DNA of 64,000 nucleotides, taken from Pseudovibrio sp. Tun.PSC04-5.I4 (GTDB lineage Bacteria > Pseudomonadota > Alphaproteobacteria > Rhizobiales > Stappiaceae). Of the stretch, positions 53,340-61,472 are shown in pieces (position 1 is the stretch's first letter; every line of letters begins with the position of its first letter). Under the pieces are notes generated by a model that saw nothing but the letters and a program-made list of their open reading frames with translations, did not search any database and was not told the origin of the DNA. Both the position numbers and the translations under genes were made by a program. Location: assembly GCF_900104145.1 (NCBI RefSeq), contig NZ_FNLB01000006.1, forward strand, positions 2,616,501-2,680,500, given 5' to 3'.

Positions 53340-53489
53340 TTTAATTCACCTTTGCCAAATTTCCGCAGGTCGCCGTATTAGTGCGCACAACCCTCAAAAA
53401 AGCTATAATTCGTGGGACGTTAATACTCCCGAGGTTCAACATTGTGAAGGTGTACTGTGGAGAAATTAAAACTCTTTGCAAATGTACGA

Positions 53490-53518
53490 TTGACAATCCT
53501 TTGCCACATCCTTAGATA
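53490..53518 (+). promoter_or_regulatory. Promoter of tRNA-Leu
   Basis: TTGACA at 53490-53495 and TAGATA at 53513-53518, 17 bases apart, lie 57 bases upstream of the tRNA. No gene occupies 53340-53574. Confidence 0.6.
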
Positions 53519-53574
53519 CCAGCCTCACAGAGCGATGCTAGACACCAGCAACCCTCTGACGAAAAAGATGATAT

Positions 53575-53660
53575 GCCCAGATGGCGGAATGGTAGACGCG
53601 CTAGCTTCAGGTGCTAGTGTCCGAAAGGACGTGGAGGTTCGAGTCCTCTTCTGGGCACCA
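53575..53660 (+). tRNA. tRNA-Leu (anticodon CAG)
   Basis: An 86-base class II tRNA with acceptor stem GCCCAGA/TCTGGGC, discriminator A and encoded CCA. The anticodon loop TTCAGGT between CTAGC and GCTAG gives CAG for CUG codons. The long variable arm TGTCCGAAAGGACGT and T loop GGTTCGAGTCC fit leucine tRNA. Confidence 0.96.
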
Positions 53661-53769
53661 TCTTTTTTCACAAAGCTCTCCCCAAAATTCAAAGAGTAAC
53701 TTGACCGCTCCCTGCAGAAGAGACAAAACACGTCTCATACGCAGAGCAGCGCTTATTCTCGAGAGCCAC

Positions 53770-54390
53770 ATGACAATCAGATATCACAAGAACGATCTTC
53801 CAAACCTTTCCAATTACACTTCTGCCGAGGCAGTTGCTGTTGATAGTGAAACATTGGGACTAAACCCACACCGAGACCGGTTGTGCGTTGTACAGCTTTC
53901 TGCTGGCGATGGGTCCGCCGACATTGTTCAAATTGAACGCGGCCAACTGACTGCACCAAATCTACAGGCCTTGCTTGAAGATGCAAGCAAGCCAAAGATT
54001 TTCCACTACGCCCGCTTTGATGTGGCCGTATTGAAAGAGTATCTGGATATTTCCGTTAATCCGGTCTGGTGCACGAAAATCGCCTCTAAGCTGGTGCGCA
54101 CCTACACGGACCGCCACGGATTGAAAGACCTTTGCCGCGAATTGATTGGCGTTGACCTTTCCAAGCAGCAGCAGAGTTCTGACTGGGCAGCCAAAAAGCT
54201 TACTGATGCACAGCTCACTTATGCAGCTTCAGATGTCCTGCATCTTCATAAACTTAAAGCACGGCTTGAATTTATGCTGGCCCGCGAAGAACGAACCGAA
54301 ATTGCTCGTAAATGTTTCGATTTCCTTCCGACCCGCTCAGAGTTGGACCTTGCAGGCTGGCCTGATACTGATATTTTTGCACATTCTTAA
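53770..54390 (+). CDS. Ribonuclease D-like 3'-5' exonuclease
   Basis: A 206-aa protein consisting only of a DEDDy exonuclease domain. Exo I is AVDSETLGLNPHRDRL with the Asp and Glu, Exo II is FHYARFDVAVLKEYL, and Exo III is LTYAASDVLHLHKL with the Tyr and Asp. It lacks the HRDC domains of full RNase D (about 370 aa), so it is the short form common in alphaproteobacteria. The ATG follows GAGAG; the longer frame starts inside the upstream tRNA and is rejected. Confidence 0.9.
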   Translation: MTIRYHKNDLPNLSNYTSAEAVAVDSETLGLNPHRDRLCVVQLSAGDGSADIVQIERGQLTAPNLQALLEDASKPKIFHYARFDVAVLKEYLDISVNPVWCTKIASKLVRTYTDRHGLKDLCRELIGVDLSKQQQSSDWAAKKLTDAQLTYAASDVLHLHKLKARLEFMLAREERTEIARKCFDFLPTRSELDLAGWPDTDIFAHS

Positions 54391-54407
54391 GCGTGTAGCT
54401 AAGTTTT

Positions 54408-54561
54408 CTACCAGTATTTGCAGTTTATTGGCCTTCAGCATTTGTAAATTGTTGAAGCAACCCCAATTAGGCAGCTAGTGTGTACATACCGCTTCCTTTC
54501 GGGCAATAGCTCGATATTTGCGTATCAACTAAAGCGGTATGTGCCTTTACAATACTGGTAG
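54408..54561. other. Structured intergenic element with nested inverted repeats
   Basis: An outer pair CTACCAGTATT (54408-54418) and AATACTGGTAG (54551-54561) is a perfect 11-base inverted repeat, extended outward by CTAAG/CTTAG. Inside are two further arms: ATTGG...CCAAT with CTTCA...TGAAG (54427-54467) and a perfect ACATACCGCTT (54484-54494) with AAGCGGTATGT (54532-54542), tipped by CGGGC/GCTCG. Together these draw a three-way junction. It could be a small RNA, a leader of lptC or a MITE-like repeat. Strand is not determined. Confidence 0.45.
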
Positions 54562-54642
54562 CTCTTAGTGAGTTAGACCGGAAAATTGGCAATCGGAAAG
54601 CGAGCGCATACGTGTCGCTTCCAGACTATTCCAGGACCACGA

Positions 54643-55305
54643 ATGACAACAATGGAGAACATGCCTAAGGAGATTGCGTCGGAGGCCCAGACACGGCTTG
54701 AAAAAGCTCGAAAATCTGCACGCCGGCATTCTCTTCTTGTTCGCCTTCTTCGTTATATTCTACCCGCTTGTGGCGTTCTGATCGCGCTGGGTGTGGTTGG
54801 TATGATCGTGTTACAGAATATTCTTGCTGGTTTGAGCATTGGCGACATTAGTCTGACCACAGAAGGTCTGGTTATGTCCAACCCTCACCTTTCCGGAAAC
54901 GACGGTGACCGTTCATACAATGTTCGGGCTAACCGCGCTATTCAACGCATCACAAACCCGCAAGTTATTGATTTGGAGGATATTGTGGCTGAAATCACAA
55001 TTGCTCCTGGAGAAACTGCTAGTATCACCGCCAAGAACGGGACCTTCGATACTGAGATGGAAACCCTGAAACTGATTAATGGAATTCAGGTAACCTACAG
55101 TAAGGGTTATACTGCTGATTTTGAGTATCTCGATATCGACATGAAAACGGGTACAATCCAAACCAATGATACAGTTGATGTCTCCTCTGAGGGTGGCTAT
55201 ATCGATGCTGGATCTATGGAATTTGATCAGAAAAACAATGTTTTGAATTTTCGCCGGGGCGTAAAAATGAAGTTATTGCCTTGGGCACTGGAGAACGGTC
55301 AATGA
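54643..55305 (+). CDS. lptC: LPS export ABC transporter periplasmic protein LptC
   Basis: A 220-aa bitopic protein linking the LptBFG transporter to LptA. One membrane span (YILPACGVLIALGVVGMIVL) follows a basic, cytoplasmic N-terminus; the rest is a beta-rich OstA-like domain (VAEITIAPGETASITAKNGT, IDAGSMEFDQKNNVLNFRRG). The ATG at 54643 has AGGA 6 bases upstream. It overlaps lptA by 4 bases. Confidence 0.88.
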   Translation: MTTMENMPKEIASEAQTRLEKARKSARRHSLLVRLLRYILPACGVLIALGVVGMIVLQNILAGLSIGDISLTTEGLVMSNPHLSGNDGDRSYNVRANRAIQRITNPQVIDLEDIVAEITIAPGETASITAKNGTFDTEMETLKLINGIQVTYSKGYTADFEYLDIDMKTGTIQTNDTVDVSSEGGYIDAGSMEFDQKNNVLNFRRGVKMKLLPWALENGQ

Positions 55306-55871
55306 TTAAGCGGGTGAAAACTTTCTCTCTGTCACTTGTTATAGCGCTTGGACTGGCAGGCATGGCTCATGCGCAAACGTTCTCTGACTCTTTTGCCGGA
55401 TTTGGCTCCAACACCAAAGAGCCTATCGAGATTGAAGCAGCTAACCTTCAGGTTCGTGACAAAGATAAAAGCGCTATCTTTACTGGCAATGTTGTTGTTA
55501 CCCAAGGCGAAGCTAAGCTTGAAACCCAGCGCCTGATTGTATTTTACAGCGGCTCCATGGCCAATGGCGATGCAGACGGACAAGCTGTGCAGCAGACGAT
55601 CTCTCGCCTAGAAGCAAGCGGTGATGTTCTGATTGCCTCCAAGGATCAGGTCGCGACCGGTGATGATGCCAGCTTTGATATGGAAAAGCAGGTCATGATT
55701 ATGACTGGCAAGCGCGTTGTGCTGAGCCAGGGTCCAAATGTGATTGTTGGCAATAAACTGACTGTGAATTTAAAAACCGGCATAGCTGATCTGGAGGCTC
55801 CAAAGAGTGGCCAGAATACTGGACGCGTTAAGCTGCTCTTGCAGCCCAATAGCCTCGACAAAAAGAACTAG
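55302..55871 (+). CDS. lptA: LPS transport periplasmic protein LptA
   Basis: A 189-aa periplasmic bridge protein. The signal peptide is KTFSLSLVIALGLAGMAHAQ. The OstA domain follows: PIEIEAANLQVRDKDKSAIF, TGNVVVTQGEAKLETQRLIV and GDVLIASKDQVATGDDASFD. It starts within the lptC stop (ATGA), so the two are coupled, and lptB follows 18 bases later. Confidence 0.92.
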   Translation: MIKRVKTFSLSLVIALGLAGMAHAQTFSDSFAGFGSNTKEPIEIEAANLQVRDKDKSAIFTGNVVVTQGEAKLETQRLIVFYSGSMANGDADGQAVQQTISRLEASGDVLIASKDQVATGDDASFDMEKQVMIMTGKRVVLSQGPNVIVGNKLTVNLKTGIADLEAPKSGQNTGRVKLLLQPNSLDKKN

Positions 55872-55889
55872 AGCTGGATAGGCCACGCA

Positions 55890-56684
55890 TTGAGTGCACA
55901 CCCAATCGACCCACAGATCCCGACACATCACCCAGAAGGCATCAAAATTGCTGAGCCTTCTGATGCTGCGCTTGAAGTTGACGGTATCGGTAAAAGCTAT
56001 GGTCGCCGGCAGGTTGTTAAACGCGTCAGCCTCCACGTAAAGCGCGGGGAAGCTGTTGGGCTACTTGGGCCAAACGGCGCTGGTAAAACCACCTGCTTCT
56101 ACATGATTACGGGGCTCGTTCGCCCTGACCACGGAACGATCCGGCTTGATAATTTCGACATGACGCAGCTGCCGATGTACCGGCGTGCGCGTCTTGGCGT
56201 TGGTTATCTGCCTCAGGAAGCTTCTATTTTCCGCGGCCTTTCTGTGGAAGACAATATCCGAGCCGTTCTTGAAGTGGTTGAACCTAACAAGAAACGCCGG
56301 GAAGAAGACCTAGACGCCCTGCTCAACGAGTTTGGCGTTACACACCTTCGCAAATCACCAAGTATTGCGCTCAGTGGTGGTGAACGCCGCCGTGTTGAAA
56401 TTGCACGCGCTTTGGCGACCCGTCCCTCCTTCATGCTTCTTGATGAACCATTTGCAGGCATTGATCCGATTGCTGTTGGTGACATTCAGCAGTTGGTGCG
56501 CCACCTGACAAAGCGTGGCATTGGTGTTTTGATTACTGATCACAACGTGCGCGAAACACTCGGTTTGATTGACCGCGCTTATATTATGGCTGCTGGTGAA
56601 GTTCTCACAGAAGGCAGCCCACATCAGATCGTTGCAGATCCTGATGTAAGGCGTTTGTATCTCGGGGAACAGTTCACTCTTTGA
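55890..56684 (+). CDS. lptB: LPS export ABC transporter ATPase LptB
   Basis: A 264-aa cytoplasmic ATPase. Walker A is GLLGPNGAGKTT, signature LSGGERRRVEIARAL, Walker B FMLLDEPFAGIDPIA, and the switch His is in LITDHNVRETLGL. The start codon is TTG, with GGATAGG upstream; no in-frame ATG precedes the ABC domain. The roughly 28-residue lead before the ABC domain is seen in Rhizobiales. rpoN follows, as in most proteobacteria. Confidence 0.95.
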   Translation: MSAHPIDPQIPTHHPEGIKIAEPSDAALEVDGIGKSYGRRQVVKRVSLHVKRGEAVGLLGPNGAGKTTCFYMITGLVRPDHGTIRLDNFDMTQLPMYRRARLGVGYLPQEASIFRGLSVEDNIRAVLEVVEPNKKRREEDLDALLNEFGVTHLRKSPSIALSGGERRRVEIARALATRPSFMLLDEPFAGIDPIAVGDIQQLVRHLTKRGIGVLITDHNVRETLGLIDRAYIMAAGEVLTEGSPHQIVADPDVRRLYLGEQFTL

Positions 56685-56758
56685 TTTCCAACCTATGCCG
56701 AATTGCATAGAAGAGTGGTGCAGGATAACTTGCATCACTCGGAGGAAAGAACAGCTCT

Positions 56759-58297
56759 ATGGCAATCGGCCCCAAATTAGAATTCAGGCAAAGCCAACAA
56801 CTTGTTATGACGCCGCAACTCATGCAGGCGATCAAGTTGTTGCAGCTGTCGAATGTGGACCTGATTGCTCATGTAACCAGTGAGCTGGAAAGCAACCCGT
56901 TTCTTGAACGCGATGATACTCCCGATGGCGGAGGCCCCTCTGACGATGGGGCTTCAATTGATGGGGCTTCAAACTTCGAAAGCAGCTCTGGGGATGCGCA
57001 GGAGGGTGACTGGCTCAAAAGTGAGCTGGGAACAACGCCTGAAGCAGATTCAAATAGTCTGAACTCTGATCGTTCCAATGTCCTCCCTGATGACAATGGC
57101 GAGCACCGGCCTGCAGACCCAGTTCAGCAAAAGAGCGATGCGTGGCAAGCACCAAGCCACAATACATCCTCAAGCGGCTCAGATTACAATCTGGAAGCGT
57201 TCGTTGCTGCGCAGATCTCTCTGAGTGAGCATCTGCAGGAGCAACTAGGCCTCGCCGTCACTAACCCAGCTGATCTACTGGTCGCACGCCAGTTGATTGA
57301 TTGTCTTGACGAAAATGGCTACCTGCGAATTGAGGGAGACGAGATTGCTCAACGACTTGGTGTCACGGATGCAGATCTTGACCGAGTGATCGCTTCCGTT
57401 CAGGGCCTTGATCCGGTTGGGGTCTTTGCCCGCAATCTGAACGAATGTCTCAAACTGCAACTGATCGAAAAAGACAGATATGATCCGGCCATGCAGAAGT
57501 TAGTGGAAAATATCGAGTTGCTGGCCCTTCACGATTTGCCAAAGCTAAAGCGACTTTGCAGGGTTGATGACGAAGATCTGAGGGATATGATCCTTGAGAT
57601 TAAGGAGCTAAACCCTAAGCCCGGCTCTGCCTTCAACAATGAGATTGTTCAGCCGATTGTTCCAGATGCCTTTGTGCGCGCCTCTTCGGATGGGGGCTGG
57701 ACGGTTGAGCTGAACACCGAGAGCCTTCCGAAAGTTCTCATTAGCCAGAGTTACTATTCCGAGATTTCAAAGAACTCCAAGAATAAGACCGATCTGGCCT
57801 ATTTTACAGATAGTTTGCAGACGGCAAACTGGTTGGTGAAGAGTCTGGACCAACGGGCTCGCACAATTCTCAAGGTTTCTTCCGAAATCGTTCGTCAACA
57901 AGACGGATTTTTGACTTACGGTGTGCAGCATTTGCGGCCAATGAACCTGCGTGTAGTTGCGGATGCCATTGGAATGCATGAATCCACTGTAAGCCGAGTA
58001 ACTTCGAATAAATATATCGCGACTCCACGCGGAATTTATGAACTGAAATACTTCTTTTCTGCTGCAATTGCTTCCTCTGAAGGAGGAGAGTCACACTCGG
58101 CGGAATCAGTGCGCTATAAGATTAAACGGCTCATTGATGCAGAAGATCCAAAGAAGATTCTTTCTGATGACTCCCTTGTGAAAATTCTCAAGGACGATGG
58201 TGTGGATATAGCGCGACGAACTGTAGCTAAGTATCGGGAAGCATTAAGGATTCCGAGCTCGGTACAACGTCGGAGAGAAAAGAAAGCAATGGCGTAA
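56759..58297 (+). CDS. rpoN: RNA polymerase sigma-54 factor
   Basis: A 512-aa sigma-54. Region I has the Gln- and Leu-rich QSQQLVMTPQLMQAIKLLQ, an acidic region II spans about residues 48-140, then the core-binding and HTH domains (MHESTVSRVTSNKYIATPRG). The RpoN box reads ARRTVAKYRE near the C-terminus. It directs transcription of nitrogen and other enhancer-dependent genes. AGGAAAG precedes the ATG. Confidence 0.97.
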   Translation: MAIGPKLEFRQSQQLVMTPQLMQAIKLLQLSNVDLIAHVTSELESNPFLERDDTPDGGGPSDDGASIDGASNFESSSGDAQEGDWLKSELGTTPEADSNSLNSDRSNVLPDDNGEHRPADPVQQKSDAWQAPSHNTSSSGSDYNLEAFVAAQISLSEHLQEQLGLAVTNPADLLVARQLIDCLDENGYLRIEGDEIAQRLGVTDADLDRVIASVQGLDPVGVFARNLNECLKLQLIEKDRYDPAMQKLVENIELLALHDLPKLKRLCRVDDEDLRDMILEIKELNPKPGSAFNNEIVQPIVPDAFVRASSDGGWTVELNTESLPKVLISQSYYSEISKNSKNKTDLAYFTDSLQTANWLVKSLDQRARTILKVSSEIVRQQDGFLTYGVQHLRPMNLRVVADAIGMHESTVSRVTSNKYIATPRGIYELKYFFSAAIASSEGGESHSAESVRYKIKRLIDAEDPKKILSDDSLVKILKDDGVDIARRTVAKYREALRIPSSVQRRREKKAMA

Positions 58298-58514
58298 GTC
58301 GCTGATATTTCTCGTGATTTCAATGAAAGCTAATAGAGGGCGGATCGGTTAATATCCTCTATAGGATGTTTGCCTGTTCCCCGTGATTTTTCTAAGAAGT
58401 CGAAAACAGTGGCACTTTAAACTCAGCTGGTCCAAACTACATGTGTTGGAGGGTCTTTGCTCTTTAGCTCAAGGACCTATCAGCGATAAAGTTGAAACAA
58501 CATATGAGGTTCCC

Positions 58515-59105
58515 ATGACAATTAGAATTTCGGGGAGGAACGTGGACATTGGTGATGCAACCAGAGAACACGTTGAAGACCGGATTTCCGATGCACTGGA
58601 TAAATATTTCCCAGGCGCATATACGGGTCATGTGACAATCGCACGCGAAGGCTCCGGCTTCCGATCCGACTGCACAGTCCACCTCAGCACAGGCGTAGTG
58701 CTCCAGGTTTCAGGTGATAGTCAGGATCCGCGACAAAGTTTCGATAAAGCAGCCGAACGCATTGAAAAAAGGCTAAGGCGTTATAAAAGAAAGTTAACTG
58801 ACCACCACACAAATGGTGTCCCTGCAGATTGGGAAACATTCGGCGCCACCTCATACGTGCTTGCCGACCCTGAGCAGGAAGAAGAGGTAGCCGTCGACTA
58901 CAAACCACTTGTGGTTGCAGAAACCGCCGCAAAGGTGAAAACACAGACTGTTGGTATGGCAGTTATGGAGCTAGATTTAAGTGAAGCTCCCGTTGTAGTG
59001 TTCCGTAACGCTGGAAATGGCGAAGTAAATGTCGTATTCCGTCGTGACGATGGAAACGTTGGGTGGATTGATCCAAATCTAGCCAACGGAGCTGCCCCTA
59101 ACTAA
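58515..59105 (+). CDS. hpf: Ribosome hibernation promoting factor, long form
   Basis: A 196-aa protein with an N-terminal S30AE domain (TIRISGRNVDIGDATREHVE to about residue 100) and a C-terminal dimerisation domain (AVMELDLSEAPVVVFRNAG). The two-domain form joins 70S ribosomes into 100S dimers during stress. The ATG was chosen where homology begins, with GAGG upstream; a longer frame from 58383 is ignored. It lies between rpoN and ptsN as usual. Confidence 0.94.
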   Translation: MTIRISGRNVDIGDATREHVEDRISDALDKYFPGAYTGHVTIAREGSGFRSDCTVHLSTGVVLQVSGDSQDPRQSFDKAAERIEKRLRRYKRKLTDHHTNGVPADWETFGATSYVLADPEQEEEVAVDYKPLVVAETAAKVKTQTVGMAVMELDLSEAPVVVFRNAGNGEVNVVFRRDDGNVGWIDPNLANGAAPN

Positions 59106-59127
59106 TAATCATGGTCTTTGAGACCCT

Positions 59128-59157
59128 GTACAAAGCCGGTTTCAGCCGGCTTTGTAC
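59128..59157 (+). terminator. Intercistronic hairpin between hpf and ptsN
   Basis: GTACAAAGCCGG pairs perfectly with CCGGCTTTGTAC over a 6-base loop, followed by only TTTG. It can act as a weak terminator or RNA-stability element, making ptsN expression lower than hpf. Confidence 0.65.
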
Positions 59158-59176
59158 TTTGAAAACGGATCGAGGA

Positions 59177-59644
59177 ATGGATCTGAACGAACTTATTCGT
59201 CCTGAGGCTGTCATTGCTAACCTCAAGGCAAACAGCAAAAAACAAGCCTTGCAGGAGCTTGCAGAGAGAGCCTCTGAGATTTGCGGTGAAGCAGAACGCG
59301 ATATCTTTGATACGTTGCTTCAGCGTGAACGTCTCGGCTCGACCGGTGTCGGCAACGGCATCGCGATTCCGCATGGCAAAATCGTGAACCTTGGCGGGTT
59401 ACACGGGCTGTTTGCGCGCCTGGACAAACCTATTGAGTTCGACAGCCTGGATGACCAGCCTGTTGACCTGATATTTGTGCTGCTCGCGCCTGAGGGCGCT
59501 GGCGCCGACCATCTGAAGGCTCTGGCACGTATTGCTCGCCTTCTAAGGGACGGTGAGGTGGCTAGCAAACTGCGAGCGACCAAAGACGCCGCTGCGATTT
59601 ATTCTATTCTGACGCATACTCAGGCCACGCCAAGCGCCACCTGA
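59177..59644 (+). CDS. ptsN: Nitrogen PTS EIIA component
   Basis: A 155-aa regulatory EIIA of the PTS-Ntr system. The phosphorylated His lies in GNGIAIPHGKIVNLGG; DLNELIRPEAVIANLKANSK is the usual N-terminus and fixes the start. CGAGGA abuts the ATG more closely than usual, so initiation may be weak. It signals nitrogen and potassium state and fits beside rpoN and hpf. Confidence 0.93.
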   Translation: MDLNELIRPEAVIANLKANSKKQALQELAERASEICGEAERDIFDTLLQRERLGSTGVGNGIAIPHGKIVNLGGLHGLFARLDKPIEFDSLDDQPVDLIFVLLAPEGAGADHLKALARIARLLRDGEVASKLRATKDAAAIYSILTHTQATPSAT

Positions 59645-59670
59645 CGTTTAGAGCGTCCTTACAAAAGACA

Positions 59671-59707
59671 AAAAGCCTGGGTTGGACGCATTCCAACCCA
59701 GGCTTTT
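59671..59707. terminator. Bidirectional terminator between ptsN and DUF1150 gene
   Basis: AAAAGCCTGGGTTGGA pairs perfectly (16 bases) with TCCAACCCAGGCTTTT over CGCAT. It can end the rpoN-hpf-ptsN transcript and, from the other side, the hsp20-DUF1150 transcript. Confidence 0.88.
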
Positions 59708-59811
59708 GCTGTTCTGATCGAATTGGGTGGCAGAGCGCATAAGACCACCCCGCCAGCCGTTTGAGCTTTGCGTATTCTGATCCGAAAATCTGGTTCCGAT
59801 ACAGAATAGGC

Positions 59812-60072
59812 TTAATGGACGCTCAAGGCTTCCAGATCATTCTCAATCGCGTTCGCGATCGCCGCGTTGCGGGTGTCAGTTAAAACCAGCGGAGTTCCAT
59901 CCGCTGCGAGCAAAGCCCACACCGGTAGATCTGCATCTTGCAGCTCAGCATCCGGGAACATGTCTCGCAGGTCTTGTGGGGAGACGCGCCTCACATATGC
60001 GAGTTCGCCAGCTCCAAGTTCTTCGAAATTATCGTACGGGTCGTCAGCCAGCACGGAAGGGGCGTCTGTCAT
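59812..60072 (-). CDS. DUF1150 family protein
   Basis: An 86-aa small protein; MTDAPSVLADDPYDNFEELG is the start chosen. It has LAYVRRVSPQDLRDMFPDAE and VWALLAADGTPLVLTDTRNA, the DUF1150 pattern, which is nearly always encoded after a small heat-shock gene in alphaproteobacteria. Here it lies 58 bases after hsp20 on the same strand. Function unknown; a co-factor of the small heat-shock protein is a guess from linkage. Confidence 0.85.
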   Translation of the reverse strand: MTDAPSVLADDPYDNFEELGAGELAYVRRVSPQDLRDMFPDAELQDADLPVWALLAADGTPLVLTDTRNAAIANAIENDLEALSVH

Positions 60073-60130
60073 CGCCTTCTCCCTGAAAGTTACACGTATT
60101 TGAATTAGCACGAAGGAAGGTCTTTATCCC

Positions 60131-60559
60131 TCAGTCCCCCGCCGAGATTTCAATTCGGCGAACAACGCGCTCTGGCTCTGGACGAGCAAGATCAATAGAC
60201 AACAGACCATCTCTCAGGTCTGCCCCCAAAATCTCAATGCCTTCAGCTAACACGAATGCGCGCTGAAATTGGCGTGCAGCAATGCCCCTGTGAAGGTACT
60301 GTCGCGCTTTGTCTTCCTGTTGCCTTCCCCGAATAACCAGCTGACTTTCCTCTACAGAAACATCCAGTTGTTCACGGGTAAACCCAGCAACAGCCAAGGT
60401 AATGCGAATTATCTCGCCATTTTCTTCATTGGCATGTATCCGCTCGATATTATAAGGAGGATAGCCGTCATTTGCAGCTTTGCTTACTCTATCCAATACA
60501 CGCTCGATATCATCGAAACCCAACATAAACGGGCTCGAAAACGCAGAAACTCGCGTCAT
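60131..60559 (-). CDS. Small heat-shock protein (Hsp20/IbpA type)
   Basis: A 142-aa alpha-crystallin-domain chaperone that holds unfolding proteins. MTRVSAFSSPFMLGFDDIER is the class A type start; the core reads ITLAVAGFTREQLDVSVEES and LVIRGRQ, with GILGADLRDGLLSIDL-like sequence (EILGADLRDGLLSIDLARP) near the end. Upstream are a heat-shock type promoter and a ROSE-like thermometer, so it should be induced by heat at both transcription and translation. Confidence 0.93.
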   Translation of the reverse strand: MTRVSAFSSPFMLGFDDIERVLDRVSKAANDGYPPYNIERIHANEENGEIIRITLAVAGFTREQLDVSVEESQLVIRGRQQEDKARQYLHRGIAARQFQRAFVLAEGIEILGADLRDGLLSIDLARPEPERVVRRIEISAGD

Positions 60560-60640
60560 AATCCAAGTCCTTCTTCAAGCGACCCAGCCCCGGACCCTCA
60601 ATAGGCATCCGATAAGAAGGCATCTCGCCTTCGGTCATTC
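60560..60640 (-). promoter_or_regulatory. ROSE-like RNA thermometer in the hsp20 leader
   Basis: On the mRNA, the last hairpin before the start is GUCGCUU-GAAG-AAGGAC (+ strand 60567-60583). It pairs the ribosome site AAGGA with UCGCU and leaves one G bulged, the hallmark of ROSE elements. Upstream hairpins GAAGGC/GCCTTC and GGA-CC/GG-TCC complete the usual layout. Melting on warming would free the ribosome site. Confidence 0.7.
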
Positions 60641-60647
60641 CTCAGGA

Positions 60648-60676
60648 ATATGGCGACAACGAGCTAATTATTCAAG
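60648..60676 (-). promoter_or_regulatory. RpoH (sigma-32) type promoter of hsp20
   Basis: On the minus strand CTTGAA (60671-60676) and CCATAT (60648-60653) are 17 bases apart, close to the alphaproteobacterial heat-shock promoter consensus. The predicted start near 60640 gives a leader of about 80 bases. Confidence 0.65.
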
Positions 60677-60760
60677 CGGGGAACCAGCCTGGCATGATAA
60701 CAGGCTGTAAACAGCCCGCCATTCTCATAGCTTGTGGATAGGTCTTTGCCTGAAAAGCAT

Positions 60761-61261
60761 TCAGCTCTGCCAATTCGCCAGTTTGTCGAATTTTTCTAGT
60801 TGTTCTTCTTTAAGGTGGCCATCTTCATCACGACCGACAAAGATTTTGAGATAGCAATCGCCGTTAGCATTCATGAAATTTATTGAAACAGACACTTTTG
60901 AAGAGAACGAGCGTTTCAGGAAGAAGATGGCATCGCAGGAATCCGCTTTGATGTGCCCGGAAAAGCCGCCTTCCGTCTGCCTGAGATTGTAGTAGCCACG
61001 TGCATAGGAACCTTCTGGGAATGGGCCTTTCACCTCAAAGATCATGTCACCGGTGTTGACGAGAGACATTACGCTGCCCCATGTCGGAATGTTTCTGATG
61101 ATCTCGTCGAAGCGATCACCCCGAGATTCTCGCCACATGTCTTCCGGTAAGCAGCGAACGGCATCCGCCATGCTAAGACCATGTTCTTTGGCGGTATTTT
61201 CCAAGATGCCAGAAGTACCTTTTGCCAACTGACGTTTTAGTTCCGCAAGCTTCGTCTCCAT
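60761..61261 (-). CDS. hutX: Heme utilization cytosolic carrier protein HutX
   Basis: A 166-aa protein of the HutX/HuvX family that handles heme inside the cell. Family blocks are MIFEVKGPFPEGSYARGYYN, GGFSGHIKADSCDAIFFLKR and INFMNANGDCYLKIFVGRDE. TAGGAGA precedes the ATG. No heme receptor or transporter gene is close by, and I see no Irr or Fur box in the short upstream gap, so regulation is unclear. Confidence 0.88.
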   Translation of the reverse strand: METKLAELKRQLAKGTSGILENTAKEHGLSMADAVRCLPEDMWRESRGDRFDEIIRNIPTWGSVMSLVNTGDMIFEVKGPFPEGSYARGYYNLRQTEGGFSGHIKADSCDAIFFLKRSFSSKVSVSINFMNANGDCYLKIFVGRDEDGHLKEEQLEKFDKLANWQS

Positions 61262-61420
61262 AAACTCATCTCCTAGACTGCTGAGTTAGATAGTGATTTG
61301 GCTGGCTGATATGCTGGCTAATGAGGCGTTTTCATATCACGCTTTCTATTTGGGCACATGTTCAATCTACGACAATTGAGATGCTTTGATATAAGCCCCA
61401 TAAATGGAGCTGACTGCAGA

Positions 61421-61450
61421 AATAAAAAGGCCCAGCATGTGCCGGGCCTT
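61421..61450 (-). terminator. Terminator of the ugp operon
   Basis: Leftward, AAGGCCC pairs with GGGCCTT (with GCA/TGC inside) and is followed by TTTATT, 22 bases after the ugpC stop. Confidence 0.85.
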
Positions 61451-61472
61451 CCAACTTTTGAGTATGCTTGGA

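Noticed and set aside
52281..53381. Long plus-strand open frame (366 codons) over the NDUFA9-like gene
   Set aside because: It is the reverse-strand shadow of a clear epimerase-like gene, has a cysteine- and histidine-rich low-plausibility product and matches no family.
54408..54561. 6S RNA as identity of the structured element
   Set aside because: The fold has a three-way junction with two side hairpins, not the single long hairpin with a central bubble expected of 6S RNA.
58380..58500. Sigma-54 promoter upstream of hpf (TGGCAC at about 58409)
   Set aside because: The -24-like TGGCAC lacks a TTGC-type -12 element at the required distance.
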